Shown here: positions 35,988 through 48,939 of the stretch, in pieces
Numbering within the stretch: the stretch's first letter is position 1
Layout: each line of letters begins with the position of its first letter
NCBI RefSeq assembly: GCF_030704535.1
Contig: NC_081822.1
Span: 34,765,501-34,829,500, forward strand
Length of the DNA: 64,000 nucleotides
Reading direction: 5' to 3'
DNA from: Vitis vinifera
Lineage: Eukaryota; Streptophyta; Magnoliopsida; Vitales; Vitaceae
Position numbers and translations under genes: made by a program
Notes under the pieces: model-generated
The model's database searches: none
Seen by the model: only the letters and a program-made list of their open reading frames with translations
Told to the model about the DNA's origin: nothing

Positions 35988-38040
35988 GAGGATTATTTGG
36001 ATACATGGGTCAAAATAACTATCAAATTGTAAAAATAACCTCTTTTAATTTTGTTGAGAAATGATCATTTTTGAACTCTTTTACCCCCTCTTTGTTTTGT
36101 TTGCCTCTAAAAACATCACCTTCTTACTTCTTTATAATGCATTTATCTCTTTAGTTTACTTTTTTTTTTTTTCACTAAGCTTAATTTTTCATTAAAGTTA
36201 TGACTTGAATTACACTAGAGTTAAGTTTGGTTTATAAAAAAACCTAAGGTTAAGTTCTCAATTATAATGGTAATATGAACCACACTATGGCTAAGTATTC
36301 ATTTTATCTATACATAATTTAATTATAGTGACTTAAATTGTACTGTCTTTAATTTCATTTAAAAAGAGCTTAACTAAGGTTAAATTTCCATTTTATTTAT
36401 AAATCGTATTAGAATGTTCATCTAGACTTAAATGATGGATTGTAGGATTGGGTGAGAACAAAGTTGGATTAGAGATATAACTAGCAACAACTTTCTATTT
36501 GATCTCATCTTTCAAAATTGCACAAAAACACACACAACTACAAAAAACTCCAATCAAAATCACAAAAAAAAAAGAAGCAAAAAACTTCAATAATAAACAG
36601 TTTTAAAAATTCTAACCAAAAAACAACCATAAAAAACCCTAACAAAAAACAATGTAAAAAAATCATAACAAGAAACAACTATAAATAACTATAAAAAGCC
36701 CCAAAAAAACCATCGTAAGGACGTCTAACAAAGAATAAAGAGAAAGATGAGAGAGTTGTGGCTGATATTTGTTCATCGATCTTTGTAATGAGTTTGAACT
36801 TCACTAGAAAAAGGGAGAGAGTCTAAACCCAAAGAAAGAGAGAGTTGGGTATGAGCAATGAGAGAAATGAATTAGGAATGTTATTTTGAGGAAATAAAGA
36901 AGGCAAAAACATCTAAAATAGGTCCTTTTTTAAAAAAAAAATAAGTATGAGGGGTTATTCTTCCAATTTCAAAAGTGTTTTAGCTCTTTTAACCAAATAT
37001 CTCTAAAATCAATAAATGAATATAAAGAAGGGTTATTTGATTAAAAGAGATGAAATAATCTTAAACTTGTAAATCTAACACTGCATATTTTTCAACCTAA
37101 AAAATGACTCATTTTTCACAAAAATACCTTTTCTTGTAAAAGTAACTTCCTCTTTTAAAATTTACTTGAAAATTTTTGAAAAGTTGGAGGACATTTATAA
37201 TAAAAATTAGTTACTTTTCAAATTTAACCATGGAAGGAGTTAAATTTACAAATTTGAAATTATTTCATTCCTTTTAATTAAATAATTCTATAAAGAAATG
37301 ATCAACTATCACTCACTTTTGCATACTAAGGAAAATCTCTCCATTTACGTTGTGAAGTGAATGCATGAATAGGCTGGGTAGGAGAATTTTCCTCAACATA
37401 CATAGACCATAATTGGACATTTACCCTCACAAGTATGTATTCAAGACAACAACTTAAGAGGTCAAGTACATGCACTTGATTACTTCGAAACCTTGAGTAA
37501 AGTTACAAAGAAGGTCTTTTTTTTTTTTTTTTTCCATATTTTCATTTCTTATCATTCATCGCTTCTCTATATGCCATTGTATGAACAATTTCCAAATCTT
37601 GGGCTTAGCCAGTGAAAATGCAATGCTGTAGAAGTTACTTGGAATGACATCTAGGTATCCCTATCAATTAATTGTATGATGTATTGAAAAGTTAAACTTC
37701 GATTTTAAAAATTTAGAATTACATGTACTTCTTAAAAGTCAAACAAAATATTTTACTTTTTATTGCTTAAATTTCCATATTCGAGTAATCAAGTCCCGAA
37801 AGGTTTCTATATTTTGTTATTAGGAATTTCTATTTAGTTGAGAAGTGATCATGTAATATTTGAATAACAAAGTGGTAGAAGACAATAAATTTTTTAGTTC
37901 TCCCCAATTTTTATCTTTTTTTTTTTTAGGTAATTGTTTGTGTTCCTCTTTTGGTCTTATTACTCTAACAAATTGGTATTAAAACTTTTGCATACACAAG
38001 AAGTGGTATCAAAGCCTTGATTGAAGATGTTTGGAAAGTC
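35886..38040. other. Intergenic DNA with TA microsatellite
   Basis: A TA repeat lies at about 35950-35984. 36520-36740 is A-rich with repeated AACAACTATAAA and CCCTAACAAA words. A degenerate primer-binding-like word (GTGGTATCAAAGCC, about 38003) precedes the LTR-like stretch that follows. No gene seen. Confidence 0.4.
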
Positions 38041-38044
38041 CTTA

Positions 38045-38420
38045 ATTAAAGATGTTTGAACAAACTTTGTGTTGTAGTATGTGACTCATATTTGAGCGAA
38101 AAGACATATGGAGAAAAAGGGGCAAAATGCTGGAGTGAAGTGATGGCATCAAACTTGTACTTCTTTTGTTGTGGGTTGAACGATAAGTTGGGGGGTGTGA
38201 GGGGCAACGCCCCTCACGGCATGGTTGAGGGGTATTTTTGGAATTTCATTCCTAAGGGTTAGTATAAATACCCTTTTATGTAACCCTAATTTTAATACAG
38301 TGAATATCATTTTTCCATGTTCTGGTGGATATAGGCAATTAGTCGAACCACATTAAATTTCCATGTTCTTCTTTCTCGTTTTTCTATTTTTTGTCATTAA
38401 TCGTTGCACGGATTCCAATA
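38045..38420 (+). mobile_element. LTR-like fragment with promoter-like TATA
   Basis: The palindromic GAGGGGCAACGCCCCTC lies at about 38198-38214. A TATA-type word GTATAAATACCC is at about 38263, then GTAACCCTAATTTTAATACA and TAGGCAATTAGTCGAACCAC, a phrase typical of plant Copia LTR ends. The 68-codon frame at 38056 lies inside and has no domain. Confidence 0.45.
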
Positions 38421-38680
38421 CTTTGTTTGAAGATTTTCGGAAGAGAAAAGAAGAACATAACATAAAAGAGGATTGTAAAATGAAATTTTTGTTAAGGTGA
38501 AATTGAATATTCTCTCATAAGAATATAATACAAAAAATAAGAGGATCGATCGTGATGCATGACAAGACTGTGGTGCACAAAGAAAACCATGACACATGAG
38601 GAGAGTGAGATGCATAAGAAAATTGTATATCATGACAAGATGAAAGATTGACTTAATAAAATTTGATTCAAGGTGGAGAC

Positions 38681-39254
38681 TACTAGGAAGTGTCTCAAAT
38701 TCCTAATAATTATAATATATTTAAGGAATATTATATATAATATTTTCTAAGTTTATAAGCGATTGTAATTAGATTTCTTGTAAAATAAGGAAAACTAGAA
38801 GGAATACCTCTAAATATTTTAGTGACTACATGGAGAAAAAGTTATAAGAGATACATGAGCTTATGAAGACTATGCATGGTGTATAGAAATACGAGGGGGA
38901 GTGAGTGATACCTGGTGGAGTAAGAGAAAGTAGGGTTTCACATTATAATTGTAAGGAAAAGTGGAGACACCCGATTAAGTAAAAATGCTTGAGGTTCAAA
39001 TTGGAGATACAGAAAGTAAGGAAATATAAAATGTTTCGAAAACTTATAAATATATATATTTCTATCATCTGTAATATTCTCCATTATATAATAGAATATT
39101 ATCTCTCGTAAAGGTAGACATAATTGGTTGAATTATAGTAAAACCTCTTTGGGTATGGTTTGTGTTATTTTGCATTAATCTGTAGATTAAACCTTTGCTT
39201 GAAACAGTTTTTACATCCGCGATAAGTGGCACAAGAGATTTCACATACACAACA
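38681..39254 (+). mobile_element. Copia-type 3' LTR (about 574 bp)
   Basis: A purine-rich tract (CAAGGTGGAGAC) precedes TACTAGGAAGTGTCTC, and the element ends ACACAACA. The middle (GATTGTAATTAGATTTCTTG, AAAACTAGAAGGAATACCTC, TATTTTAGTGACTAC) parallels the minus strand of 10344-10784. The start has lost the canonical TGTT. Confidence 0.6.
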
Positions 39255-39499
39255 TGATGGTAAAAAATATCCGATCACATCCCCAAAGACTGATACCGTA
39301 ACTACGACAGGATAGTTAGCCACACCTCCATAAAGAAGCTAACCAAAGAAAATCAGATTAGACCACCTAACTTTTTCTGAGGAGGACAAGTGTTTCCATG
39401 AATCACACTAGCCCGGTAGGTGTTGCTGACCTCGTTAAATGCCATCTTTCTTCACGTGCCTCCTACCGGCTTCTCCATCAAACAGCCAATTAAACATCA

Positions 39500-39710
39500 A
39501 CACACACGTCCTAGAAACCGTGGGCCACTCAAAATTTTTAGTGGCATCAGTCACATGAAAGCGTTCTCACGTGATCACCACTTGCACCAACAAGAAAATC
39601 AGATCTTTCTAGATCTTCTCCTAAGCCATTTTTCATGACATCGTTGGGTTAAATTGGGCTCTCTTGAAATCCCTAAACCTAAAACCAATCTTCCAAATGC
39701 TATAAATATG
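39500..39710 (+). promoter_or_regulatory. Promoter of DUF1442 gene 3
   Basis: GTCACATGAAAGCGTTCTCA (about 39550) is followed by CGTGATCACCACTTGCACC, AATCAGATC and CTTCTCCTAAG. A TATA box GCTATAAATATGG is at about 39699, roughly 95 bp before the ATG. Confidence 0.6.
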
Positions 39711-39797
39711 GCTTCGACTTCGTCCCAATACCATAAGTTAGACTTGGTTTCTCATCTATTTTGTACAGTTTCTTTGATACCCATTTCCTTTTGTACA

Positions 39798-40652
39798 ATG
39801 AAGTGGTCTCCTCAAGATGCCATGAAAGCTTACCTGCATACTCTTCAACTGGTAAATTCTCAAATCCCCATTTTCTTTCTATATGGTTTTTTCTTTTAGC
39901 CGTTCATAATTTTAGCATATAGTGTATTGCTAATTGATCTATGACCAACCCTCTTAAGATTGCAGACCAACCTGATCTATGATCAACCCTTTCATAATTT
40001 CATTCTTACCGCTTTTGATAGCAAATTCAGAGGTTTCTTATCAAGATTTTTTTTTTTTTTTCTTTTTTGGCAGTCTAAGATCCAGTATGGTCAAGATTGC
40101 ACTCTTGGCACAACAAAACTCATTCAACCTCAATGCATGGAGTTCTTATCAGCTTTGGCAGCAGGAAATCAAGCTAAAGTAATGGTACAAGTTCTATCAA
40201 ATGAAGGAGTGAATCCATTAACAATTGCACTAGCTGTGGCTGCAAAGCATTGTGGAGGTCGGTTCATTTGTTTTCTTGATCAACAACAAGATATAGAAGA
40301 CCGTACAGCTCAGCTTTCTTGCTATGATCTCGAAGATGTGGTTGAGTTTATGCATGGAAATCCTTGTGAGGTGATCATACAGTTAAAGAACATTGATTTT
40401 GCTGTTATTGACTGTAAATTTAAAGATCACTTGAGATTGTTTCAGATTATTGATGTGAATCCAAGAGGGTCTATAGCAGTGGTGACCAATCTTGTGAGGA
40501 AAGGAAATGGAGATGGTTTTGGTGAAGTTGTTAGAGAGAAGAGAGGAGTTGAATGTGTGACTCTATCAATAGGAGAAGGAATGGAACTGACAAGGATTGG
40601 AGTGACTTGTAACCATGAGAATAAGAGATTTTATGTAACTTCTGAAAATTGA
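39798..40652 (+). CDS. DUF1442 family protein, gene 3 (two exons, 210 aa)
   Basis: Exon 1 is 39798-39851 (MKWSPQDAMKAYLHTLQL, donor GTAAAT). Exon 2 is 40074-40652 after a T-rich tract and acceptor TTTTGGCAG, opening SKIQYGQDCTLGTTKLI. The joined frame is 210 residues. The core is as in genes 1 and 2 (MEFLSALAAGNQAKVMVQ, LTIALAVAAKHCGGRFICFL, VEFMHGNPCEVI, IDFAVIDCKFKDHLRLFQ, VNPRGSIAVVTNL). The C-terminal end is shorter than in its siblings, ending KRFYVTSEN. It has strong similarity to gene 1 in the middle (SNEGVNPLT shared). An alternative reading that starts upstream in the intron (39960) is rejected because it ignores the conserved first exon. Confidence 0.9.
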
Positions 40653-41740
40653 AATTAACTTTTATAGATCTTTGCATTCATTACTTGTTAGATGATTAAG
40701 GAAGTATTTGAGTTATATTAAGGTTCCCCATCATAAAAGCTCAAACAAATGAAAGCTTATTTATGGCTTGATACAAAGATGAAGAACAATGGGGTAGAAG
40801 ATAAAGAATTGCACAACTCTTAAGAAAATGGTATAGAATAATAAGTGATGGGACAAGGATAATTAAATGATATCAACTAAACCCACTTCCTTTTGACAGT
40901 ATGTATGCCTCTAACTATTAAAATTAAGTTATTAGATTAAAATTTATTCAAAGTGAATTTGTTTTGAGAGGAGTAGGCTAGATTTATATGTGAAGGTAAG
41001 ATGTGCTAATAAGAGTGGAGGGTTAGATAAAATGAGAGACGAGAGTTGAGAATAATGGCAATTGCCATTTTAGAACCTCAGGTGGATAGTTCGTAGATGG
41101 GATTTTTCAGCAAAGTGAATGGGGAAAAAATTCATTCATGATGATCCTTCAGCCTATATATTTGTAAGGGTTTTTGAGGGAAGATTCAATTGAACTAACA
41201 AATCATGAATCAATAAAATGGAAACACATGAATGTCGGTCGGTAAGATGTTTACGTATTCCACCCGCTGATCATTTAGAGGAAATTTAATTGACAACATC
41301 GACATTCTTTTTACGTTTTCCCTTTTTTTTTCTCATATATTTGATGATGGGCTAAACAATACCGACTAATAGAATGCACAAGTGTAGTTCAACTGGGGCA
41401 TGAAACATCTGACTGGCATGCCATAAGGTATCTTCAAGAAAAATGTAAGAATGAGAGAATTTTTAAGCTGAGCCCTCTCATGGAGGGATGACAACCATGG
41501 GAGACACCATTTTGATAAGGTAAAAAGGGGTTAGCAAATTAAGCCAAAACCGTGAAGTGATGACTGTCTATCGCCCAGATTAAGATGTTAAAGGTTGAAC
41601 CCCTGTCATGGCCGGTGACTTATATATCATAGTACTCTTGAAAGAGACATTCATACTAAAGTTGCAAAAGAACGATTACAGGCATTTTCTTAAATAAACT
41701 AACGATCAGAAAATCAGGATGGACAACTTCACATATTTGT
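40653..41740. other. Flank between DUF1442 gene 3 and the orphan promoter
   Basis: Intergenic, no recognisable coding sequence. Confidence 0.4.
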
Positions 41741-41749
41741 TCCTTTACC

Positions 41750-42075
41750 AAACCAGAACAAGTGTTTGCATGCATGGACAATCGTATTACACGTACTTAA
41801 AAATCTATCCACACATTCTATGTACACATGTTCTCTAAACTAAGAGCCACCAAAAATTTCTCTTGCTTTTTAGCGCCATCAGTCACATGAAAGTGCTCTC
41901 ATGGAGCCACGACTCTCACCAACATGCAAATCAGATCCTCCTAAGAGCTTTTCCAAAAGGCATTTGTTACGATCTTGTTGTCATGAATTCCTAAAATCTG
42001 ATACCTTAAAAATCAGAAAGATACAGATGGGAGGCATCTTCTAAGTGGTATACATATTATCGTTTCTTTTTGTAC
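41750..42075 (+). pseudogene. Orphan DUF1442-type promoter without a gene
   Basis: It matches the upstream region of genes 2 and 3: ACAAGTGTTTGCATG (41760), GAGCCACCAAAAATTTCTC, GTCACATGAAAGTGCTCTCA (41882), GAGCCACGACTCTCACC, ACATGCAAATCAGATCC and CTCCTAAGAGC. The match runs to TTTTTGTACAT at about 42068-42078, where genes 2 and 3 have ACAATGAAG. There the similarity ends: the start codon and coding sequence are absent. It is the remnant of a fourth copy. Confidence 0.65.
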
Positions 42076-42179
42076 ATAGATAGTGTATCACCTGTTTGTG
42101 TAATTTCATTTGGAGGTCAAAAACTCTTGTACCACTTGTTGTATAAGCCAAAGTTTCAATATCATGAGATAGTGTAAAA

Positions 42180-42480
42180 CAAAAAATTATGCAAAGACAC
42201 GTAAGGTTTTAACTTAATGTTGTTTGGCCAATTGTGTTAATATCTGTGGATGAGAGAAAATCATTAATCTATTATACCACAGAAAATATTATATTAGGAC
42301 AAAATAAAATCGCTATGAGTATTGACCCCTCATCCCGTGTTCCCTTCTTCCTTATATCTACACTTTGAATTGAAACCTTAGTTCTACCATATGTCACCCA
42401 TTGTTCCTTGAGTCTTTATCTATCATGCATAGTCAATAACAACACAATATATATTCCTTAAATCTTTATTTATATTTTAA
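42180..42480. other. LTR-like remnant, weak
   Basis: Words such as ACACGTAAGGTTTTAA and CTTCCTTATATCTACACTT recall the Copia LTR family at 10837-11080. Too diverged to bound. Confidence 0.3.
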
Positions 42481-45335
42481 ATTTGATACTTGACCCCACC
42501 CAATTTTTTTTTCTCTAACGTGATATTGATTTAAGGGAAATTTGGCATGATGGAAGCAAGTCATGGTGATACATTACCTTGAAATGATGTTGAATTAATA
42601 TGGCTCTTGTGCCATCGAAAATTTATCTCTTGATGTACAATTACCTAATTCAAACAATTAATGTAACTACTTATATACAATAATTAAATACAAATTTGTT
42701 AATCATATAGATACATTTCAACTAACATTTCTAATTCCTTTAATAAAAGAATAAATATTAGTACAATGACTATAAAGATAAATCATAATATACAACAACC
42801 TAGCTTAACCTCCTAATAAATTCATTAATTAATGTAATCTTCATGGTTTTCAACATTATCTCTTTTAACAAAATAATTTATCTTCTTTTCACAAACTAGT
42901 TTCCTTTGCAACTTGTAAATAAACATAAAAAAAAAAAAATCTCTAAATCATACGTGCAATAACCAATAAGTATAATTGAAAATATAACTTATACAAATTT
43001 GAGGGAAAAATGCAATTAGAACTAATATAAAATGAAACATAAAAGAATTTGAGAAAAACAAGAATGAGTTAGTGAAAAATAATCGAAACTTATTACTTGA
43101 GTAGAAAATAATTGAGTAGAGAAATTTTGTAATAAAATTGTACACAATGCTTCATCAGTAAAAATGAGAAAATTCCTTAACAGTAACATATTTCCAAATA
43201 TGATACAACATTCAAAAAAAAAAAAATCCGAATTATGGTGCTCAATCATTAAAGGCAAATAGTTTCACAATTATTTAAAGTACCGGAAAGAAATTTGCCA
43301 ACATCAAATTAAAGAAAAAAAAATTGAAGTAAACATCTAAACACTTAAAGAACATATCAAATTATTTTTAATTAATGTTAACATAGTTGCTTTCTTATTA
43401 TTATTATTTTTTTTAAAGAAAAATATTTAAATTTTTTCATGATATTTTCTTTCTTATTTTTTCTATCTTATTTTATTCGAGGATAATGATTTTCCTAAAT
43501 AGTTTTTTTATTAAAAAAAATGATGATGAAGTGAATGGTGATCACCATTTATTATTATTATTTATTATTTAGAAGATATTTTTAGATTAAATTAAATTAT
43601 GTTTAATCATAAATCTACATATAATTCATTTATTATTTATAATAAAATTAATTATTTTTAAAAAAAAAAACGTAGTAATAAACATGATAGATTTATGGGA
43701 AGTATATTGATTTTTTAAAATTAGAAATTAATTTTTTTTAAATAAATTTTTTATTATATAAACAAAAATAGAATTACAAATATTATTTAATTAATTTTAT
43801 TCTTATAATTAAAATTTTGAAGTTAAGACAAAGTATTGAATAAGGTTTGATATTAATTTTTTCTACTAAGGTAACACCAAAAAGCTTTTTTTGAAATATT
43901 TATATTTACTTTTGAGATAAATAATGGTTAAAAAATAGTTATTACATTGACGTAGATTAAAATATGACAATATTTTTAATAATTTTAATGCAAAATTATA
44001 TTATTACATAAAAATTTAATCACTTTACTTAAACAATATATTTTTATTTACATGAGGCATTGCGTATGATATTTAACTTTTCAAAGATGTCATACTAAAC
44101 ATGTAAAAATGAATTATTTTTAGGCTTTAATTATTTCCATTATCAAAAGATCAAATTATATAATTAAACCTTAATTAATATCAAATACTTTTTACTTCTA
44201 TTGATTCAACACTTATAATTCAATATTAAAGGTTTTTCATTACTTAATTTTTTATTTTTATCAAATACCACCTTATTCCTTTTAAAAAAAAAAAATTAAT
44301 AACATTGATACTTCAAGTGTAGGGATAAAAGATTACCGAAAATCATAAATAAATAAACCATCTATCTATCTTATTATTTTTACTTGATTTTTTTTACTTG
44401 ATAAAGAATTTCCAAACTTTTAATTTAATTTATTTTATTTTATTACTCTTTTTGTAAACAATGAATAAAATAAAGTAATGATACATGTTTTTTAAATAGT
44501 CCTATTACAGATTCTCTCTTTTAATATGATTTAGGGCAAATTTAAAACAAAATTACTATTCATGTAAGAAATGTGATCACTTACAAATAATACGATCGTG
44601 CTAAAAATTCAATAATATTATAGAATATTTGTGAAAAAAAATACAAAAACTTGATTCAATCAATTTTTGGGTAAAAAATAAACTAAACCGTTATAGTCAA
44701 TTTTATATTTGATGAAAACCTAATCGACCAGATTTTGAGTGAAAAACTGAACCTAACCAAGCCTTTTGAGGTCAGTTTAGTTCAGTTTTCGTGCATTAGT
44801 TTTGATCCAACTTAATGATCTTTCTTAATCCTCAATCTAATTATAAACTTATGTTTATTTCAAATCCAATGCCTATTAATTTGAGTTTACATTAGGCTCG
44901 TCTAATTTGTTTTTAAAATTAATGGAAACGAACTTGGATTTAATATTAAAAATATATTAAATACATTTAAAATTAATTTAACTATAATATAAAAATAATG
45001 AATTATTTTAATAGAATCTAATATATATATATATATATATAAACTTATCAAATATCAAACAATCATATATAATTTTTAGAATATTGGTTTGGTTTGATTT
45101 TTATTGGTTATGAGACAAGAAAATTGAAAATCGAATCAACAAGGTCGGTTTTATAAATTCTCAAACCAAACCAACTTTTTCTATTATTGAAAATTAAACC
45201 AATATAATCAATTTTGGTTCATTTGGATCAGTTTATTGGTTTTTTCGATTTTACTTACACCCCTTCTCAATAGGGGTCTATTATCATACAATATACAGGA
45301 GTAGGACAAAAAGGAGAAATACCCAAAAAATCAAC
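42481..45335. other. AT-rich intergenic DNA
   Basis: About 2.8 kb of AT-rich DNA with no gene. 44640-45260 holds AACCAAACC/GGTTTGGTT-type inverted words and may be a decayed MITE. A TA run is at about 45020-45041. Confidence 0.4.
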
Positions 45336-45339
45336 AAGT

Positions 45340-46250
45340 AGTTAGTGTAATCGAACTATCCCACTGGTGGTAGATGTCATAGCATGATACTCATCTTTTG
45401 TGGAAGATCGAGAAACACGATAGTCTATTTTTTTTGCTTTTCTAAGAAGTAAGAGAATCTTCCCAAAACATACAAAATCCAATGACGAACTTACGACTTT
45501 TGAAATCACTAGTCTAATTAGCATTAAAACATGCATGTAACTATAAAGAGAAAGTGGGTGAAAGTAAAAGATTGAAATAGAATGTCTTCAAAATACCACA
45601 AAATATGAAGAATAACAACCTAATGAATTGAAATAGGAAAAACAAAAATTTGACTAATAATGTAAACAACATAAGTAATTTCTTTAATGGTGAGATAGAC
45701 AAAGCTACTAGTAATAATACAATATAAGGTTTGGTAAAGAGTTACCATCAAAAGAAGAATATTGAACATTAACCTCAAGAGAAGTATTAACGGTCTTAAT
45801 ATTAGTAAGGCGAGTGTGATAAAAAATATCAATTATGTACTTTGATTGCAAAAAAAGATAACCTTTAAAAGAAGAATCTACCTCAACATCCAAAAAGCAT
45901 CATAGTGAGCCCAAATCATTCGTTTCAAAATAGAGAAACCAAATTTGATTTTCATACTACAATCCCATCACCATTGTCACCTATAATCATGTCATTAAGA
46001 AAGTAAAATATGACCAATAGTGGTGCACTATGGAAAGAGTCAAAGATCATGATGACTAGGACGAAAGGAAAGAGAAGAAAGCACGGTAGAGAACTTTCAA
46101 TTCAAGTTGGCAACTCATCCTTTTTCATGTCCCTACTTGAGGCAACCTTATAAAGTCATAGACCTTACCAAATCAAGAAAAATGTAGATTGATGCCACAA
46201 ATCAAGTAAAATCAAATTGAAATTCACTAACCTTGTTGCAAATCAAGAAC
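45340..46250 (-). pseudogene. Decayed Copia retrotransposon fragment (RT end and RNase H)
   Basis: Minus-strand frames, shifted several times, read as: VIFYFLNDMIIGDNGDGIV (RT YVDDMII region), GYLFLQSKYIIDIFYHTRL, KTVNTSLEVNVQYSSFDG, SFVYLTIKEITYVVYIISQ (connection region), and the RNase H block KKIDYRVSRSSTKDEYHAMT. Frameshifts and stops make it non-functional. No LTRs or integrase are nearby. Confidence 0.75.
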
Positions 46251-47229
46251 CCCTTTGGCAGCCAATTTCACCATCACATCATCAATATTTCCTCCCTTAA
46301 AATAAATAAAAAATTCAAAAAGTTTTTATATTCAAACTAAATTATTAAAAAAAAAGATATTTTATTTTGGTCATTCACCAATTTGCTTGTGATTTTATTA
46401 GTTTGAATGATGAATAGTGCAACATTGGAACGATGAACAACGTAGCATTTGAATAGTGAATAGTAAAACATTTGAGTGTTAACAATACAATGTTTATACT
46501 ACAAACGTTGAACATACGAACATTTAGTAGACTCAATTCTTTGAATTATATATTCTGAAAGTTTGTAGATCTTGCTTATGGAATACCTAACGGGGATGAA
46601 TATGTGTTTAAACATTTTGATTCAAAAAATTAATTAATTTGTAATCATGTAGTAACCACTTTTCAATTTATATATTTAGGAAAACCTAAAGACATTCAAC
46701 ACAAAATACAGAAGATTTTTATATGGAAAACCACTCATACAACATACGGATGTAAAAACCATTATATGAAAAAGTAGTACATAGAATTACTTGGCAAATG
46801 ACATCCGTGACGTAACACTTTGTGTGCTCTACTAGATCTCGCATCAGCTCCTGAGGGAATGCAAGTCTCCTTGGCAACCCAACGAATGAAAAATCGAATG
46901 TATTTGAGAGTTTTGGGGTAAGCACAAAGAATAATGACTTAAAAAAGTTTAGACACATTTTACATATGAGAGACTCTCCCAATAGGCATATATAAGACAA
47001 AATCTGGAAGATTTGGAATCAAATTTTTAGAAATCGTATTTTATCAAAATAATAATTTAGAAATTTAATAATTTTAGAAAGATTTGGAAAGATCTCATAT
47101 TTAAAATTCTTAATTTAAATTCTTTTCCAAATTCCTTAAAAAGATATGGAAAGAGTTGTTTTTTAAATTCTCAATTTAAAATTCTTTCCAACTTAATTTC
47201 ATTTCTAATTTCCACAAATCCACTTTTTG

Positions 47230-47296
<67 letters not shown>

Positions 47297-48725
47297 ATTA
47301 TTCTCAAATAACTCAATCATACTTACTTATTTAATCTAGACTTGATTGTAAGCAACCTTGAATCTTCAAACTAACGTAAATAAAAAAAAAAGTACGCAGA
47401 GTCCTAAACCATGATGAATGGAATAAAATGGTCAACTTAATTTTAATAGCCTAATGCACTAACATATTTCATTTTTACTTTTTAGAAAAATATTTTTTTT
47501 CAAATTAAGTAATTTTCATTTCTAATTATTCGTCACTTTCCTATTAAAATCTAACTTGAACATCTAGGGTTTGCCTTTAAATATCTAAGGCTAATTCTTT
47601 ATGAGGTAAACATGAGCTTTACTAAAATATGTTGCTATTATTCTACTCTGAACTTCAAACTCAGAATCAATTGTGAAAGTCTTTTCAATAGAAATGTGTG
47701 GCGGTGCATCAATTTGCTAACCTCAACATAAGGTTGAGATGATTAACTAGAAATATGTTACATCACACATATGAAAGAAGTGTGTTGGTGCTGAACGACA
47801 TTAAGCCTTCGGGAGTAGGTTCATCTACATTAAGTAAAATTGTATACAACTTGTTTAATATATAGTGGATTTCATTGTCATTGTTTATACCATGGTTGCG
47901 TATATCTTAACGACACTATATATAGTTTTTCCATATATACCCAATGTATCTTATATATAATTGTTCTTCTATTTTCTTTAGATAAAATTTTAAATTAGGA
48001 TATATAAAGCTTGGAATAATTATTCATCCTCCATTTTAGGTAGTTCCGTGAATAAAAAATGAGCTCACAATGACACTGATCCTTACAAAATGTTGTTTCT
48101 AACATTTTAGAAACATTTCCCATCAAGCTCTTAGTGAAAGCTATTGTAGCGTTTACTTTAACAATTTCGCTAACATGATCTATTTTAAAATTTTCCTAAA
48201 ATAAATACTTACAATTTTAAAAATGTTTATAAATTAATATTCTATAATTTCATATTTTTTTATTTATTTAAGAATTATTTTAAATATAATAAATTATTTT
48301 TCCATAAAAGTTTTCCATAAAGATGTGTCTTAAGAAGTTGGTCTTTGATATCGAAAACACTTCTCGATGTCTTATCAATCATTTAATTTGCATGTACAAA
48401 ATAAAAATGTCATCATGTTAAACAAGGTGAGGACGAATATAAAAATTAAAATTAAAAAAAGCATCACTATTTATGGAATATTGATGGCCATTTGATTAGT
48501 TTTAAAAAATGGCGCAGAAGTCAACAAGATCAAGTAGAGACTAGCCATTGATAATTACGGGGAGCCCACACGGTTTTTTGGGAGTGAGTAGCCATTGTCA
48601 ATAAAGAGAAGCCCACAAAACGTGAGGAAGTGACAAACCAAATTGTCATGTTTAAGCAAAGTTCTAAACTAATCAATGCTTAATCACTTGTCATGAATCA
48701 TTATATACTTAATTTGTTGCAAAAG
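46251..48725. other. Intergenic DNA with long TA microsatellite
   Basis: A TA repeat of about 59 bp is at 47235-47293. The 93-codon minus frame at 46719-47000 has no domain. 48660-48722 matches the 3' flank of the ZRK gene at 54850-55030 without the MITE there. No gene seen. Confidence 0.5.
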
Positions 48726-48730
48726 AAAGT

Positions 48731-48938
48731 TTATATGACAAACCGCTGAATTCGTCTAATTTCTTTTGCAGCATCCACTATGGTTGGCCTCTCTTCTGCA
48801 AATTCCTCAGTGCATTTGAGAGCAAGTTGGTACACTGCTTGGAATTGCTGCTGCTCAAGGACTCCCCCTCCCTCTACTAGAATAATCGGATCCAAGATGT
48901 CATTAATGCCATAATTTTCTATGTGATCTTCAAGGGCT
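48731..48938 (-). pseudogene. ZRK-type kinase 3' fragment fused to a Copia end
   Basis: It encodes about the last 65 residues of a kinase of the same kind as the gene at 54982-56046: EDHIENYGINDILDPIILVE, QQFQAVYQLALKCTEEFAEE, RPTIVDAAKEIRRIQRF, then a stop. Similarity begins abruptly at about 48938, where Copia sequence ends. The rest of the kinase is missing from this place. Confidence 0.8.
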
Positions 48939-48939
48939 T

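Noticed and set aside
38056..38262. 68-codon plus frame as a gene
   Set aside because: It sits inside an LTR-like fragment and overlaps a palindrome and TATA region; no domain.
39960..40652. Single-exon 230-codon reading of DUF1442 gene 3
   Set aside because: Its first 38 codons are intron, including a T-rich acceptor tract. The conserved first exon MKWSPQDAMKAYLHTLQL at 39798 splices in phase.
46719..47000. 93-codon minus frame as a gene
   Set aside because: No recognisable motif and AT-rich surroundings with retroelement-like words; length is compatible with chance.
47235..47293. CRISPR-like or other functional array in the repeated TA tracts
   Set aside because: These are plain dinucleotide microsatellites without spacers, in a plant nuclear context.
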